Source: Chitinophagaceae bacterium (GTDB lineage: Bacteria; Bacteroidota; Bacteroidia; Chitinophagales; Chitinophagaceae). From it: a stretch of DNA of 64,000 bases. The position numbers and the translations under genes are program-made. This document shows, one piece after another, positions 32,934 through 42,074 of the stretch (position 1 is the stretch's first letter; every line of letters starts with the position of its first letter). The notes beneath the pieces are model-generated. The model was not told where the DNA came from. It was given only the letters and a program-made list of their open reading frames with translations, and did no database searches. Location of the stretch: NCBI GenBank assembly GCA_025923075.1, contig JAICGN010000001.1, positions 51,607-115,606 on the forward strand. The letters are read 5' to 3'.

Positions 32934-34067
32934 ATGGAAAAGATTACTGCTTCAGATAAAAAACAAAATTTTCAAACGGATTTTCTTCCATTGCAGGGAA
33001 CTGACTATGTGGAATTTTATGTGGGCAATGCAAAGCAGGCCGCACATTATTACATGAGTGCGTTTGGTTTCCAGGCATTGGCCTATGCCGGGCCCGAAAC
33101 AGGACTGAAGGACAAGGCCAGCTATGCAGTAAGACAAAATAAGCTAACTCTTGTGCTCACCACGCCCATTAGACCCAATAATGAAATTGCCGATCATATT
33201 TACAAACACGGCGATGGCGTAAAGGCGTTGGCTTTGCGGGTTGATGACGCGACAAGCGCCTGGGAAGAAACAACAAAACGGGGTGCAAAATCTTATCTGC
33301 AGCCTCAGCGTACAAAAGATGAAGAGGGCGAAGTAGTCATTAGCGGCATTCATACTTATGGTGATACGGTACATTTGTTTATCGAAAGAGAAAATTATCA
33401 TGGACCTTTCTTGCCGGGATACCGGGATTGGAGCAATCCTCACTATAAACCAGCCGATACCGGATTGTTATACGTAGATCATTGTGTAGGCAATGTTGGT
33501 TGGAATCAAATGAACCCCTGGGTGAATTTTTACCAGGATGTGATGGGTTTTAGAAACATCCTGACATTTGATGATAAAGATATCTCTACGGAATATTCGG
33601 CACTGATGAGTAAGGTGATGAGTAATGGAAACGGGTTTGTAAAATTCCCGATCAATGAGCCGGCAGAGGGAAAAAAGAAAAGCCAGGTAGAAGAATATCT
33701 TGAATTTTATAATGGGGAAGGTGTACAGCATGTGGCGATGGCTACCGGCGATATTGTTCATACGGTAACTGATTTAAGAAACCGTGGCGTTGAATTTTTG
33801 AGAGTGCCGACAACCTATTATGACGACTTGCTTGACAGAGTCGGCCATATTGATGAAGACCTCGAACCATTAAAAGAGCTCGGCGTCCTTGTTGATCGTG
33901 ATAATGAAGGATATCTGCTCCAAATATTTACAAAGCCAGTTGAGGACAGGCCTACATTGTTTTTTGAGATCATTCAACGCAAGGGGGCAAAGAGCTTTGG
34001 TAAAGGCAACTTCAAGGCATTGTTTGAGGCAATAGAAAGGGAACAGGGGGAGAGAGGGAATTTGTAG
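32934..34067 (+). CDS. hppD: 4-hydroxyphenylpyruvate dioxygenase
   Basis: 377 residues from the ATG at 32934; the open frame runs 26 codons further upstream, but those do not match the family. Two vicinal-oxygen-chelate halves are visible: FLPLQGTDYVEFYVGNAKQA and the catalytic half. The catalytic half has iron ligands H in YVDHCVGNVGWNQM, H in GEGVQHVAMATGDI, and E in PTLFFEIIQRKG. It converts 4-hydroxyphenylpyruvate to homogentisate in tyrosine degradation. No homogentisate dioxygenase is in the window. The C-terminal GKGNFKALFEAIEREQ is the usual closing helix. Confidence 0.95.
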   Translation: MEKITASDKKQNFQTDFLPLQGTDYVEFYVGNAKQAAHYYMSAFGFQALAYAGPETGLKDKASYAVRQNKLTLVLTTPIRPNNEIADHIYKHGDGVKALALRVDDATSAWEETTKRGAKSYLQPQRTKDEEGEVVISGIHTYGDTVHLFIERENYHGPFLPGYRDWSNPHYKPADTGLLYVDHCVGNVGWNQMNPWVNFYQDVMGFRNILTFDDKDISTEYSALMSKVMSNGNGFVKFPINEPAEGKKKSQVEEYLEFYNGEGVQHVAMATGDIVHTVTDLRNRGVEFLRVPTTYYDDLLDRVGHIDEDLEPLKELGVLVDRDNEGYLLQIFTKPVEDRPTLFFEIIQRKGAKSFGKGNFKALFEAIEREQGERGNL

Positions 34068-34263
34068 GTTGGAGTCGGGAGTCAGTAGTTGTTAGTTCGG
34101 AGTCAGGAGTTCAGAGTCGGGAGTCACGCAGTATAAATTCCTGTGAAAAGCTGCGGTATTGCTTTTCTGTCTTGCCTTTTTATGCTTATTTTTACAATTA
34201 GTTATAAACAAACGAGTAATAAACCTTTTGAACTCAGCGTTTCTTAACTTAACTAAACCGTCA

Positions 34264-35475
34264 ATGAAAAACCTCTTCTTCTGTATCTTGACTTGCTGTC
34301 TTGCCATTTCTCTCCCAGCACAGAATGGCTCGGGTGGAAATTCTGTTTCTGCCGTTTCCTCTTTTATCGATTTTCAAAAAACCTTACAGCGTCCGTCGGA
34401 TGCGCTCACTAAGAATGAAGCTGTTCTCAAAAAACAGTTTCAGGAGAAGAAGTTAGTGTGGCCCGCTAAATATGTCTATATCCGTTCTTTTAAATACGAT
34501 AGTCAGTTGGAAGTTTGGGTTAAAAATGAAAGAAAGGAGTCCTATAAACTTTTCAAGTCATATAAAGTTTGTGCATTAGCCGGGACACTGGGCCCAAAAA
34601 GAATGGAAGGTGATTACCAGGTGCCCGAAGGATTTTATTATATCAATGAGTTCAATCCCAAAAGCAATTATCATTTATCATTGGGTTTAAATTACCCCAA
34701 TATTTCGGACAGGATACTAAGTGATATCAATAGTCCGGGTGGGAGTATATACATACATGGCAGTTGCGTAACCGTGGGTTGTATTCCTCTCACTGATCCC
34801 ATGATCGAAGAGTTATACATAATAACCGCGCATGCGAAGAACCAGGGACAGGATTTTATACCTGTTCATATTTTCCCCATCAGGTTCAATGTAAAAAGAA
34901 GTGTGGAGTATCTCGGCCGGCTTACAAAAGATGATGAACAGCTTAAAGATTTTTCTTCGCATCTTGAGGATGCCTTTAACTATTTTGAAAAGCATAGACA
35001 AATTCCAATCGTTGCTGTATCTGATAAAGGAGAATATTATGTAAATGATGCGCCGGATAAAAAATGGAATGTAGTACCTGATGCAAAGCCAATCCCAAAG
35101 AGGAAAAACGTACAGCATAGAACAAGAGCAATTACAGGACTTGTTGAATCAGTTCACCAATGGCCAAAATATCCAGGTGGCGGCGACGAATTTTTGAAAT
35201 ACCTGGATAAGCTTGGAAAGGAAATGAGAGAGTATTTGCCCAGAGCCACGAGGAGAGCATTTGTCCAATTGGAGTTTGTCGTGGATAAAGATGGCGTCCC
35301 TGTTAATTTTAAAGTAATCAAGGGTGGAGTGAATGAAGATTTTAATGATGAACTGGTCACCCGATTGGAAACTACGATGGCCACATGGCAACCTGCTATA
35401 TTAAATGATAAACCAGTGCCTAAAAAGATGGTTCAGACAGTTACGATAGAAATTCCTGAACCAATGGAGATGTAA
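34264..35475 (+). CDS. L,D-transpeptidase (YafK/YkuD type) fused to a TonB C-terminal-like domain
   Basis: 403 residues from the ATG at 34264, which gives a clean signal peptide (MKNLFFCILTCCLAISLPAQ). The catalytic domain, about 55-200, has the YkuD motif IHGSCVTVGCIPL with H165 and nucleophile C173. The last ~110 residues (from about 293) resemble a TonB_C domain: HQWPKYPGGGDEFLKYL, RRAFVQLEFVVDKDGVPVNF, KVIKGGVNEDFNDELVTRLE and WQPAILNDKPVPKKM. The enzyme would make L,D cross-links or attach proteins to peptidoglycan. The added domain is normally found in energy transducers and is probably used here as a protein-binding module. The fusion is seen; its role is inferred. Confidence 0.85.
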   Translation: MKNLFFCILTCCLAISLPAQNGSGGNSVSAVSSFIDFQKTLQRPSDALTKNEAVLKKQFQEKKLVWPAKYVYIRSFKYDSQLEVWVKNERKESYKLFKSYKVCALAGTLGPKRMEGDYQVPEGFYYINEFNPKSNYHLSLGLNYPNISDRILSDINSPGGSIYIHGSCVTVGCIPLTDPMIEELYIITAHAKNQGQDFIPVHIFPIRFNVKRSVEYLGRLTKDDEQLKDFSSHLEDAFNYFEKHRQIPIVAVSDKGEYYVNDAPDKKWNVVPDAKPIPKRKNVQHRTRAITGLVESVHQWPKYPGGGDEFLKYLDKLGKEMREYLPRATRRAFVQLEFVVDKDGVPVNFKVIKGGVNEDFNDELVTRLETTMATWQPAILNDKPVPKKMVQTVTIEIPEPMEM

Positions 35476-35482
35476 TTGAATT

Positions 35483-36130
35483 TTGAAAGCATATTTCATA
35501 AGCGGGTTAGGGGCCGATAAAACTGCCTTTAAAAGAATCAAGCTTCCCGAAGCATACGAACCCATTTACCTCGATTGGATCACTCCTGAAAAAGACGAAT
35601 CTCTCTGCAATTATGCCCGAAGATTTTCTTCATTGATAAAAAATGACGATGCATTTATTTTGATCGGCCTTTCATTTGGTGGAATGCTGGCCTGTGAAAT
35701 TGCAAGATTGCGCAGGCCAATGAAGACAATAATTATTTCAAGCATAGCCGCATCCAATGAGTTGCCCTGGTATTTTAAAAGGGCAGGAAGCATGGGGCTT
35801 CATAAAACTGTACCGATAAACTTGCTGAAAGCGGGAACTATTTTGAAAAATTTAATGGGCCCGGCTTCAAAAGAGGATAAAGCGATCATTATTAATTATG
35901 CAAAGCTTGCTGACCCAATTTTGGTACGGTGGTCGCTTCATGCCATGCTAAACTGGCATCAGCCTGAAAGACTACCTGGCATCGTGCATTTGCATGGATC
36001 AAATGATCGCACCCTGCCGCTCAAATATACACGTCCTGATTATGTGATAAAAAATGGCGGACACCTGATGGTATTTAATAAAGCCGATGAAGTGAATAAG
36101 ATTCTAAATGAGGTGCTTTCGGTGAACTGA
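35483..36130 (+). CDS. Alpha/beta hydrolase
   Basis: 215 residues starting at a TTG seven bases after the transpeptidase stop. It begins KAYFISGLGADKTAFKRIKL. The nucleophile elbow is GLSFGGMLACEIA. The acid/histidine end is HLHGSNDRTLPLKYTRPDYV followed by IKNGGHLMVFNKADEV, so the Ser-Asp-His triad is complete. The substrate is unknown. Close spacing suggests one transcript with the transpeptidase. Confidence 0.82.
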   Translation: MKAYFISGLGADKTAFKRIKLPEAYEPIYLDWITPEKDESLCNYARRFSSLIKNDDAFILIGLSFGGMLACEIARLRRPMKTIIISSIAASNELPWYFKRAGSMGLHKTVPINLLKAGTILKNLMGPASKEDKAIIINYAKLADPILVRWSLHAMLNWHQPERLPGIVHLHGSNDRTLPLKYTRPDYVIKNGGHLMVFNKADEVNKILNEVLSVN

Positions 36131-36220
36131 AGCCTCCCCTTAAAAGATAAATCATCGGCAAACTGTATCTGACAGTGGAATTTGTCGCCATTATTCTCCC
36201 CGCAACTATCGTCCGCAATC

Positions 36221-36907
36221 TCATTCGTAATAAAAATCTAAATTCTTAAACAGCAAAAAATTCAGTGAAACATAAAAGATATTACTCTTTAGTCCACCGT
36301 AAGGTTTGATGCCGGCATTGTCAGTATAATCACGGTTATGAAATTCACTCAGGTAATATTTGAATTTCAAATTCACACCACGCGGAAACTGGACGCCGGC
36401 AAGAAAGCCATGCTGAAATAATTCCGGTCTGTCGCTAAACCAGCCTGTTATCTTATCTGTTTTGTCACCCCCTACATAAGTTTTTTCTTTGTAAGTAATC
36501 GCCAATTCGACTTCATAACCTCCATAAAAAAAGGTTTTGTCAAGATTTCCAGCTTTAAAACCTAAAGGAAGTCCCAGGTTATAAGTCCTGAATTTTTTCT
36601 TATAAGTCAGATTATCGGATGGATCTATATAATCATTTGTTATGTAACCCACATTTCTCACCGCCAGGCCGGTAAAAAGTCCAAAGTTTTTACTCATATC
36701 CTGGTTTAGCATTACCTGCAGATTAAATACCGGAGAAAACCGCATGGAAGAACTTTCGCTATTCCCATTTTGTTCAACATTTGCAAAAGAAAAAATAAGC
36801 TCTCCGCCGGAAGTGACATAGGGTTCTGATTTGTTTTCTTTTGACTGACTGAAAACCTGAACTGTAAAAGATAAGGTGAATAAAGCCAGGGCAATTAGGG
36901 GTTTCAT
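36221..36907 (-). CDS. Outer-membrane beta-barrel protein of unknown function
   Basis: 228 residues with a signal peptide (MKPLIALALFTLSFTVQVFS). Many amphipathic strands end in aromatic residues: MRFSPVFNLQVMLNQDMSKN, FGLFTGLAVRNVGYI, TYNLGLPLGFKAGNL, FFYGGYEVELAITYKEK, VNLKFKYYLSEFHNRDY and the last strand IFYVSLNFLLFKNLDFYYE, ending in an aromatic as in outer-membrane barrels. It resembles the PorT/outer_membrane beta-barrel families of Bacteroidota. No substrate can be named. Confidence 0.75.
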   Translation of the reverse strand: MKPLIALALFTLSFTVQVFSQSKENKSEPYVTSGGELIFSFANVEQNGNSESSSMRFSPVFNLQVMLNQDMSKNFGLFTGLAVRNVGYITNDYIDPSDNLTYKKKFRTYNLGLPLGFKAGNLDKTFFYGGYEVELAITYKEKTYVGGDKTDKITGWFSDRPELFQHGFLAGVQFPRGVNLKFKYYLSEFHNRDYTDNAGIKPYGGLKSNIFYVSLNFLLFKNLDFYYE

Positions 36908-36927
36908 GATTTCTATGATTTAATTGG

Positions 36928-37110
36928 TTATGGTTTTGTTGGAAGCCAAAATTCGGGTTTTTCTTTTATAATTCTTAATACTAGCCCTGAAGTAAATATT
37001 ATCTGCATCATCACTGCTTCATCCCACAAGTCAAATTCGGCATTGACAGTCCGCGACCGGTTAATAAGATATTGAGTGAAGTGTTTCCGTTCAATAAAAT
37101 TAGCTGCCAC
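36928..37110 (-). CDS. Possible small protein after lysC (doubtful)
   Basis: A 60-residue open frame starting four bases after the aspartokinase stop on the same strand (MAANFIERKHFTQYLINRSR at the start). Position is favourable for a coupled small gene, but the sequence matches nothing I know and may be chance. Confidence 0.25.
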   Translation of the reverse strand: MAANFIERKHFTQYLINRSRTVNAEFDLWDEAVMMQIIFTSGLVLRIIKEKPEFWLPTKP

Positions 37111-37113
37111 TGA

Positions 37114-38376
37114 TTATTGCAGCAATGCCTGTACGGTGTCGTTTGTTCTTTGTTGAAGTAGCATCTTCTTTCCCTCGGTAAGTTTTTGATAAACCTCAGT
37201 TGTGTAATGCCGGATCGTAAGCAAGGTTAGCCCTTTGGTTACATTGATATCAAAAAACTCAGAAGCAGCCAATGCAAGTTTTTCAATTTTATCTTTCCGG
37301 TCATCCAGCACACAGATCATGCTGATCGCAGCATTTTGAGTGAGGTTAGGTTTTATTTTCAATTTTTCAAAAAGATGGAACAGGTTGGCGATGGGTTTCT
37401 CTTCTACAAACGAAAAATCCCTTGAGCTGAGCTCGATCATCACCTGGTTCTCTTTTATAACAATTATCGGCGGGAGACCCTTCAATGTTTTATTATGAAT
37501 CACAGTACCGGGAAGAGACGGATCCAGAAAACATTTTACATTCAGGGGAATGTTTTTGTTTTGTAATGGCTTTATTGTTTTCGGATGAATGACCTGTGCG
37601 CCATAATAAGCCATTTCAATTACTTCATTATAATTCAGCTCATGGATTTCCATTGCATCGGGAAATTGTTTCGGATCCGCATTCATTACACTGTTCACGT
37701 CTTTCCAAATGGTTTGGTTTTTTGCATTTAATAAATTGGCGAAAACTGCAGCAGAGTAATCACTCCCTTCCCTTCCCAGCGTAGTGCTTTCATTTTCATC
37801 CGTGGCGCCGATAAATCCCTGCGTTAAAACAATATTTGTGTCATTAAATAGTGGAACAATTGAATTTTGAACCCGTGAACTTGTAAAATCCCAATCAATA
37901 ACTGCGTCACGGAAGTTGTCATCTGTCCTGAAAATATCTCTTACATCAACCCATTGATTTCTTACATCAATTTCATTTAAATAATGACTTACGATCGAAG
38001 TAGAAAGCAACTCACCAATGCAAACTATTTGATCATAATAATAATCATAATCTCTTACCGGCTTGTCATGCAGGAGCCATTCGGCTTCAGTGAAAAAACT
38101 ATTTAATTGCTCTTCGCAGGCCAGTGCATTCTTAACAAGAAGGAATTTAGCCGTATTAAGGTGCTGTTGTTTTACTTGCTGAAACAATTGCAATGCGTCG
38201 TCTTTTTTACCGGCATAAAAGGCGTTTATTACTTTTTCGAGAGCGTTGGTGGTTTTGCCCATCGCGGAGATCACAACCAGGAGTTTTTCACCGGGGTATA
38301 ACTTTAGAATGTCGCCTACATTTTTTACTCTTTCCACGCTGTTCACTGATGCGCCGCCAAACTTGAAAACCTGCAT
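37114..38376 (-). CDS. lysC: Aspartate kinase
   Basis: 420 residues from the ATG at 38374-38376 (MQVFKFGGASVNSVERVKNV). The open frame extends ten codons upstream, but the FKFGG motif is normally near the N-terminus. Kinase motifs are LLVVISAMGKTTNALE, TTLGREGSDYSAAVFANLL and WKDVNSVMNADPKQFPDA. The C-terminal third (from about 300) is an ACT region, with VMIELSSRDFSFVE and AAISMICVLDDRKDKIEKL, probably for feedback control by amino acids. It phosphorylates aspartate at the head of the lysine, threonine and methionine pathway. Confidence 0.93.
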   Translation of the reverse strand: MQVFKFGGASVNSVERVKNVGDILKLYPGEKLLVVISAMGKTTNALEKVINAFYAGKKDDALQLFQQVKQQHLNTAKFLLVKNALACEEQLNSFFTEAEWLLHDKPVRDYDYYYDQIVCIGELLSTSIVSHYLNEIDVRNQWVDVRDIFRTDDNFRDAVIDWDFTSSRVQNSIVPLFNDTNIVLTQGFIGATDENESTTLGREGSDYSAAVFANLLNAKNQTIWKDVNSVMNADPKQFPDAMEIHELNYNEVIEMAYYGAQVIHPKTIKPLQNKNIPLNVKCFLDPSLPGTVIHNKTLKGLPPIIVIKENQVMIELSSRDFSFVEEKPIANLFHLFEKLKIKPNLTQNAAISMICVLDDRKDKIEKLALAASEFFDINVTKGLTLLTIRHYTTEVYQKLTEGKKMLLQQRTNDTVQALLQ

Positions 38377-38401
38377 TCCAATTTTTGATTTTAGTTTATG
38401 T

Positions 38402-38440
38402 CCCAATAACTATCGGGATCGGATTTAATTGGCAAAGATA
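38402..38440 (-). promoter_or_regulatory. lysC promoter box with a palindrome in the leader
   Basis: The minus strand reads TATCTTTG at 38433-38440 (TAnnTTTG). The leader, about 50 bases, contains the dispersed palindrome CCCAATAACTATCGGG (38402-38417), so the transcript could form a hairpin before the start codon. Confidence 0.45.
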
Positions 38441-38518
38441 ACCAAGCAGCAGATTTTATCGTAGATATCAGGGTAAATCTAAAATCTGCAATCGGAAATC
38501 TAAAATCCCATATTCCCT

Positions 38519-38526
38519 TACTTTTG
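38519..38526 (+). promoter_or_regulatory. -7 promoter box (TACTTTTG) of fbp
   Basis: Exact TAnnTTTG match ending 18 bases before the ATG at 38545. This supports that start over one seven codons upstream, which would lie at the box itself. Confidence 0.5.
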
Positions 38527-38544
38527 TTGACCTTAATATTTCTT

Positions 38545-39555
38545 ATGGTCATAAACAGGCAGGTACTTACATTAGATGAATTTACAATTCAGCAATATAG
38601 AAACTTCCCCGGCGCTACAGGTGAATTGAGTAGCCTCCTCAGAGATATTGGTCTTGCTGCAAAGCGAGTAAATGTGGAAGTGAATAAGGCTGGATTAGTT
38701 GATATACTTGGGGATGCTGGTTCGGTAAATGTGCAGGGTGAAGAAGTAAAAAAGCTTGATGTGTTTGCGAATGATCAGTTTACCGGCGTATTGAAACACG
38801 GGATCAGTTGTGCCGGTATAGCAAGTGAGGAACTTGATGATATAATTGTGTTTGATGATGAGGTGAGTAATAATTCAAAATATGTTTGCATGTACGATCC
38901 GCTGGACGGCAGCGCGAATATTGATGTAAATGTTTCTATCGGAACCATTTTTGCTGTTTTTCGGCGGGTAACAAAAAAGGGAGAACCATGTGCTGTGCAG
39001 GATTTTTTGCAGAAAGGAATTAATATGGTTGCTGCAGGGTATGTGATATACGGCTCAAGTACAATGCTTGTATATGCTACAAGACGTGGAGTAAATGGGT
39101 TTACCCTGGATCCTTCTATTGGTGAATTCACCTTGAGCCATCCCGATATTAAATGCCCGGATCTGGGAAAAATTTATTCTGTTAATCATGGAAATTTCTT
39201 TCAGTATAGCGAGGAGGTTAGAAAATATATAAATGTTTGCCAGAATAAAAATAAGAGCAATGGCGGTCCCTATACGCAGCGTTATATTGGAAGTATGGTG
39301 GCAGATGTACACCGCAATCTGATCAAAGGCGGGATCTTTATGTATCCTGGCACCACTGATAAACCAAATGGAAAACTCCGGTTATTATATGAGTGTAATC
39401 CATTTGCATTTATTATTGAAGTTGCGGGTGGGAAGGCTACAAATGGAAAAGAAAGAGTGTTAGATCTGCAGCCAACGGAGCTCCATCAGCGTACCCCATT
39501 CTTTGTAGGAAGTAAATTGATGATGGAAGAGTTGGAAAAATGTTTAGAATCATGA
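38545..39555 (+). CDS. fbp: Class I fructose-1,6-bisphosphatase
   Basis: 336 residues from ATG 38545. The class I signatures are LDEFTIQQYRNFPGATGELS, VKKLDVFANDQF, the metal-binding YDPLDGSANIDVNVSIGTIF, YVIYGSSTMLVYATRRGVNG, RYIGSMVADVHRNLIKGGIF and GGKATNGKERVLDLQPTELH. It hydrolyses fructose-1,6-bisphosphate in gluconeogenesis, in the cytoplasm. The stop overlaps the next start as ATGA, so translation of the acetyltransferase is probably coupled. Confidence 0.95.
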   Translation: MVINRQVLTLDEFTIQQYRNFPGATGELSSLLRDIGLAAKRVNVEVNKAGLVDILGDAGSVNVQGEEVKKLDVFANDQFTGVLKHGISCAGIASEELDDIIVFDDEVSNNSKYVCMYDPLDGSANIDVNVSIGTIFAVFRRVTKKGEPCAVQDFLQKGINMVAAGYVIYGSSTMLVYATRRGVNGFTLDPSIGEFTLSHPDIKCPDLGKIYSVNHGNFFQYSEEVRKYINVCQNKNKSNGGPYTQRYIGSMVADVHRNLIKGGIFMYPGTTDKPNGKLRLLYECNPFAFIIEVAGGKATNGKERVLDLQPTELHQRTPFFVGSKLMMEELEKCLES

Positions 39556-40025
39556 TTAATTTGAATACTCCTGTTGAGATAATAGACTATGACGAAAAGT
39601 ATCATGAAGATTTTAAGAGATTAAATCTTGAGTGGCTGGATAAGTATAATCTCACTGAAAGTCATGATCTGATGGTACTTGATGATCCAAAAGGAACGAT
39701 CCTTGACCATGGTGGCTTTATATGGCTGGCAAAAGCTGGTGACGAAATAGTAGGCACGGCGGCATTGATGAATGAAGGACATGGTATATTTGAATTGGCA
39801 AAATTTGGTGTGACAAAAGATTGGCAGGGGAAAGGGATTAGTAAAACATTAATTGAAAGTTGTTTGGGAAAAGCAAAAGAGACAGGGGCGAAGAAGCTGA
39901 CGCTTTTTTCAAATCATCAATTGCAAACTGCATTAAAGCTCTACGAAAAATATGGATTCAAGAATGTTGAGGTAAGGGATTCACCGTTTGAAACAGCAGA
40001 TGTAAAAATGGAGCTGGAATTTTAA
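39552..40025 (+). CDS. GNAT-family N-acetyltransferase
   Basis: 157 residues from ATG 39552 (ATGA overlap with fbp). The acetyl-CoA motif A is KFGVTKDWQGKGISKTLIES. The rest of the fold is GGFIWLAKAGDEIVGTAALM, KKLTLFSNHQLQTALKLYEK and YGFKNVEVRDSPFETADVKM. It transfers acetyl from acetyl-CoA to an unknown amine. It is followed after nine bases by an ABC ATPase. Confidence 0.85.
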   Translation: MINLNTPVEIIDYDEKYHEDFKRLNLEWLDKYNLTESHDLMVLDDPKGTILDHGGFIWLAKAGDEIVGTAALMNEGHGIFELAKFGVTKDWQGKGISKTLIESCLGKAKETGAKKLTLFSNHQLQTALKLYEKYGFKNVEVRDSPFETADVKMELEF

Positions 40026-40034
40026 GTTTTGAAA

Positions 40035-40796
40035 ATGAAAGAGTCAATCATAAAAGTAAAAGGGCTTGTAAAGAAGTATGGAGATTTTGAAGCAGTAAAA
40101 GGGATCAGCTTTGATGTAAATGAAGGGGAGATATTCGGTTTGCTTGGTCCGAACGGCGCCGGTAAATCAACGACGCTTGAAATAATCGAGACACTCAGGG
40201 AGAAGACAAGTGGTAAAGTTTGGGTAAATGGTTTTAATCTCGATCAGAAACCGGAAGAGATCAAAAAGATAATTGGTGTACAGTTACAAACCAGCGGCTA
40301 TTATCCAAACCTGAACCTTGTCGAGCTGATCACTTTATTTAACGGACTTTATAACCGCAACGTGGATCCGATGAATTTGCTTGAGATGGTCAACTTAAAG
40401 GACAAGGCAAAGGCGAAGGTGAAAGAATTAAGTGGCGGGCAAAAGCAACGATTTTCGGTCGCTACCACACTTATTAATGATCCTAAAATTGTTTTTCTTG
40501 ACGAGCCCACCACGGGTCTTGATCCGCAGGCTAGAAGAAATCTTTGGGACCTGGTCAGGAATATCCGTGATAAGGGAACAACGGTCATTATTACGACACA
40601 TTATATGGATGAAGCGGAAGTACTTTGTGACCGCGTCGCCATTATTGATTCAGGCAATATAATTGCATTGGATACACCTGACCGGCTTGTCGATAATCTA
40701 GTGTCAACCGGGTTCGAAAGACCCAGGGAAGTAAAGAAAGCAAATCTTGAAGATGTGTTTATTAAGTTGACAGGACATTCATTGAGAGAAGAATAA
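40035..40796 (+). CDS. ABC transporter ATP-binding protein (ABC-2 type exporter)
   Basis: 253 residues from ATG 40035; a TTG two codons before is possible. It has Walker A GLLGPNGAGKSTTLEII, Q-loop GVQLQTSGYYPNL, signature ELSGGQKQRFSVATTL, Walker B KIVFLDEPTTGLDP and switch histidine TVIITTHYMDEAEVL. The C-terminal LEDVFIKLTGHSLREE is typical of CcmA/DrrA-like ATPases. It energises export through an ABC-2 permease, but no permease gene follows; the next gene is a DinB-family protein. Confidence 0.9.
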   Translation: MKESIIKVKGLVKKYGDFEAVKGISFDVNEGEIFGLLGPNGAGKSTTLEIIETLREKTSGKVWVNGFNLDQKPEEIKKIIGVQLQTSGYYPNLNLVELITLFNGLYNRNVDPMNLLEMVNLKDKAKAKVKELSGGQKQRFSVATTLINDPKIVFLDEPTTGLDPQARRNLWDLVRNIRDKGTTVIITTHYMDEAEVLCDRVAIIDSGNIIALDTPDRLVDNLVSTGFERPREVKKANLEDVFIKLTGHSLREE

Positions 40797-40844
40797 TGTG
40801 CTGATTTGCTGATGTGCTAATTTGGTAATTAAATAAATGCAACC

Positions 40845-41387
40845 ATGCCTAAAGTAATTGAAACAGACCCTCGCTATCCGATCGGGGAGTACAAACCACA
40901 ACCTTTCTCTATTGATAAGAAAGTGGAATGGATGGCAGATATAAAATTTTTACCACTTCAATTAGAGAATGCAGTGCTGAATTTGGATGAAAAGCAATTA
41001 CATATCCCTTATCGTGAAGGTGGTTGGACGATCCAGCAAGTGGTTCACCATGTAGCCGATAGTCACATGAATGCGTACATCCGGTTCAAAGTTGGATTAA
41101 CAGAAGAAAATCCGACTATTAAACCTTATAATGAAAAGCTATGGGCTGAATTCAGCGATGTACAAAAACTACCGATCAATATTTCACTTACATTGTTACA
41201 TGCACTTCACCTGCGCTGGTATGAAACGCTAAAGTATGTAACCGATGAGCAATGGAACAACCATACAGTTTTTCATCCCGAGCATAAAAAGACCATGCGC
41301 CTCTGGTATTTGCTTGGTTTGTATGCATGGCATGGCAAACATCATGTGGGGCATATTACTTCGTTAAGAAAGAGAATGGCCTGGTAA
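40845..41387 (+). CDS. bstA: BstA/YfiT-like bacillithiol transferase (DinB superfamily)
   Basis: 180 residues with the YfiT pattern: DPRYPIGEYKPQPFSIDKKV at the start, and the metal-binding histidines in WTIQQVVHHVADSHMNAYIR and YAWHGKHHVGHITSLRKRM. The motif LPLQLENAVLNLDEKQLHIP is also typical. YfiT is the bacillithiol S-transferase BstA in Bacillus. With bshC and bshB1 in the same window, the same role is likely. It stands alone with gaps on both sides. Confidence 0.85.
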   Translation: MPKVIETDPRYPIGEYKPQPFSIDKKVEWMADIKFLPLQLENAVLNLDEKQLHIPYREGGWTIQQVVHHVADSHMNAYIRFKVGLTEENPTIKPYNEKLWAEFSDVQKLPINISLTLLHALHLRWYETLKYVTDEQWNNHTVFHPEHKKTMRLWYLLGLYAWHGKHHVGHITSLRKRMAW

Positions 41388-41525
41388 GAAAATAACAAGT
41401 TCCGAAAATCAAGAACCAAATAAATTTTAAAATAATAAATGAATTCACTCTTAGAGAGTACTTAATTTTAGTTTTGTTTTTCTTATTTATTTGACTTTTG
41501 GTATTTGGTTCTTGGGATTTATAAT

Positions 41526-42074
41526 ATGAAATGGAAAACACTTTCTTCCGAATATCTCTTCGATGATCTATGGTTTAAAGTCCGTAAGGATATTTGTGAA
41601 TCACCGGACGGAAAGCTCATCAGTCCTTATTATGTTTATGAGTTTCCGGAATGGGCAACAGCGTTTGCGTTAACTGATGATAATAAGGTGATCCTGATCA
41701 GACAATATCGTCACCCGGTGGGAGAAGTCTGTATTGAATTGCCAGGAGGTTGCGTTGATCCAACTGACAAAGATTATCAAACGGCAATTGCACGGGAATT
41801 ACTTGAAGAAACTGGTTACGCTTTCACTTCATATGAATCCCTGGGAAAAATTTCTGCGAATCCTTCTACCAATACAAATTGGATGCATATGTTCCTTGCA
41901 AAAGGCGGAAAGAAAATCGGCGAACAAAAATTAGATAGTAATGAGGAGATAATTGTTGAACTCTATCCAATTGATGAAGTAAAAAAAATGATCCGTGAGC
42001 ACAAGATCATACAGTCAATGCATGTTACTTGTATTTTATATGCGTTAGAGAAACTCGGTCATTTATCTTACTAG
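41526..42074 (+). CDS. Nudix hydrolase (ADP-ribose pyrophosphatase-like)
   Basis: 182 residues from ATG 41526 (MKWKTLSSEYLFDDLWFKVR). The Nudix box reads GGCVDPTDKDYQTAIARELL, then EETGY. Compared with GX5EX7REUXEEXGU it has D in place of the first E and one extra residue, while the REx2EE metal core is intact. The preceding VILIRQYRHPVGEVCIELPG is typical of ADP-ribose and nucleoside-diphosphate-sugar hydrolases. It meets the minus-strand kinase gene tail to tail with a four-base overlap. Confidence 0.85.
   Translation: MKWKTLSSEYLFDDLWFKVRKDICESPDGKLISPYYVYEFPEWATAFALTDDNKVILIRQYRHPVGEVCIELPGGCVDPTDKDYQTAIARELLEETGYAFTSYESLGKISANPSTNTNWMHMFLAKGGKKIGEQKLDSNEEIIVELYPIDEVKKMIREHKIIQSMHVTCILYALEKLGHLSY

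Noticed and set aside
40035..40796. ABC ATPase as part of a complete exporter operon
   Set aside because: No ABC-2 permease follows or precedes it within the window, so only the ATPase is claimed.
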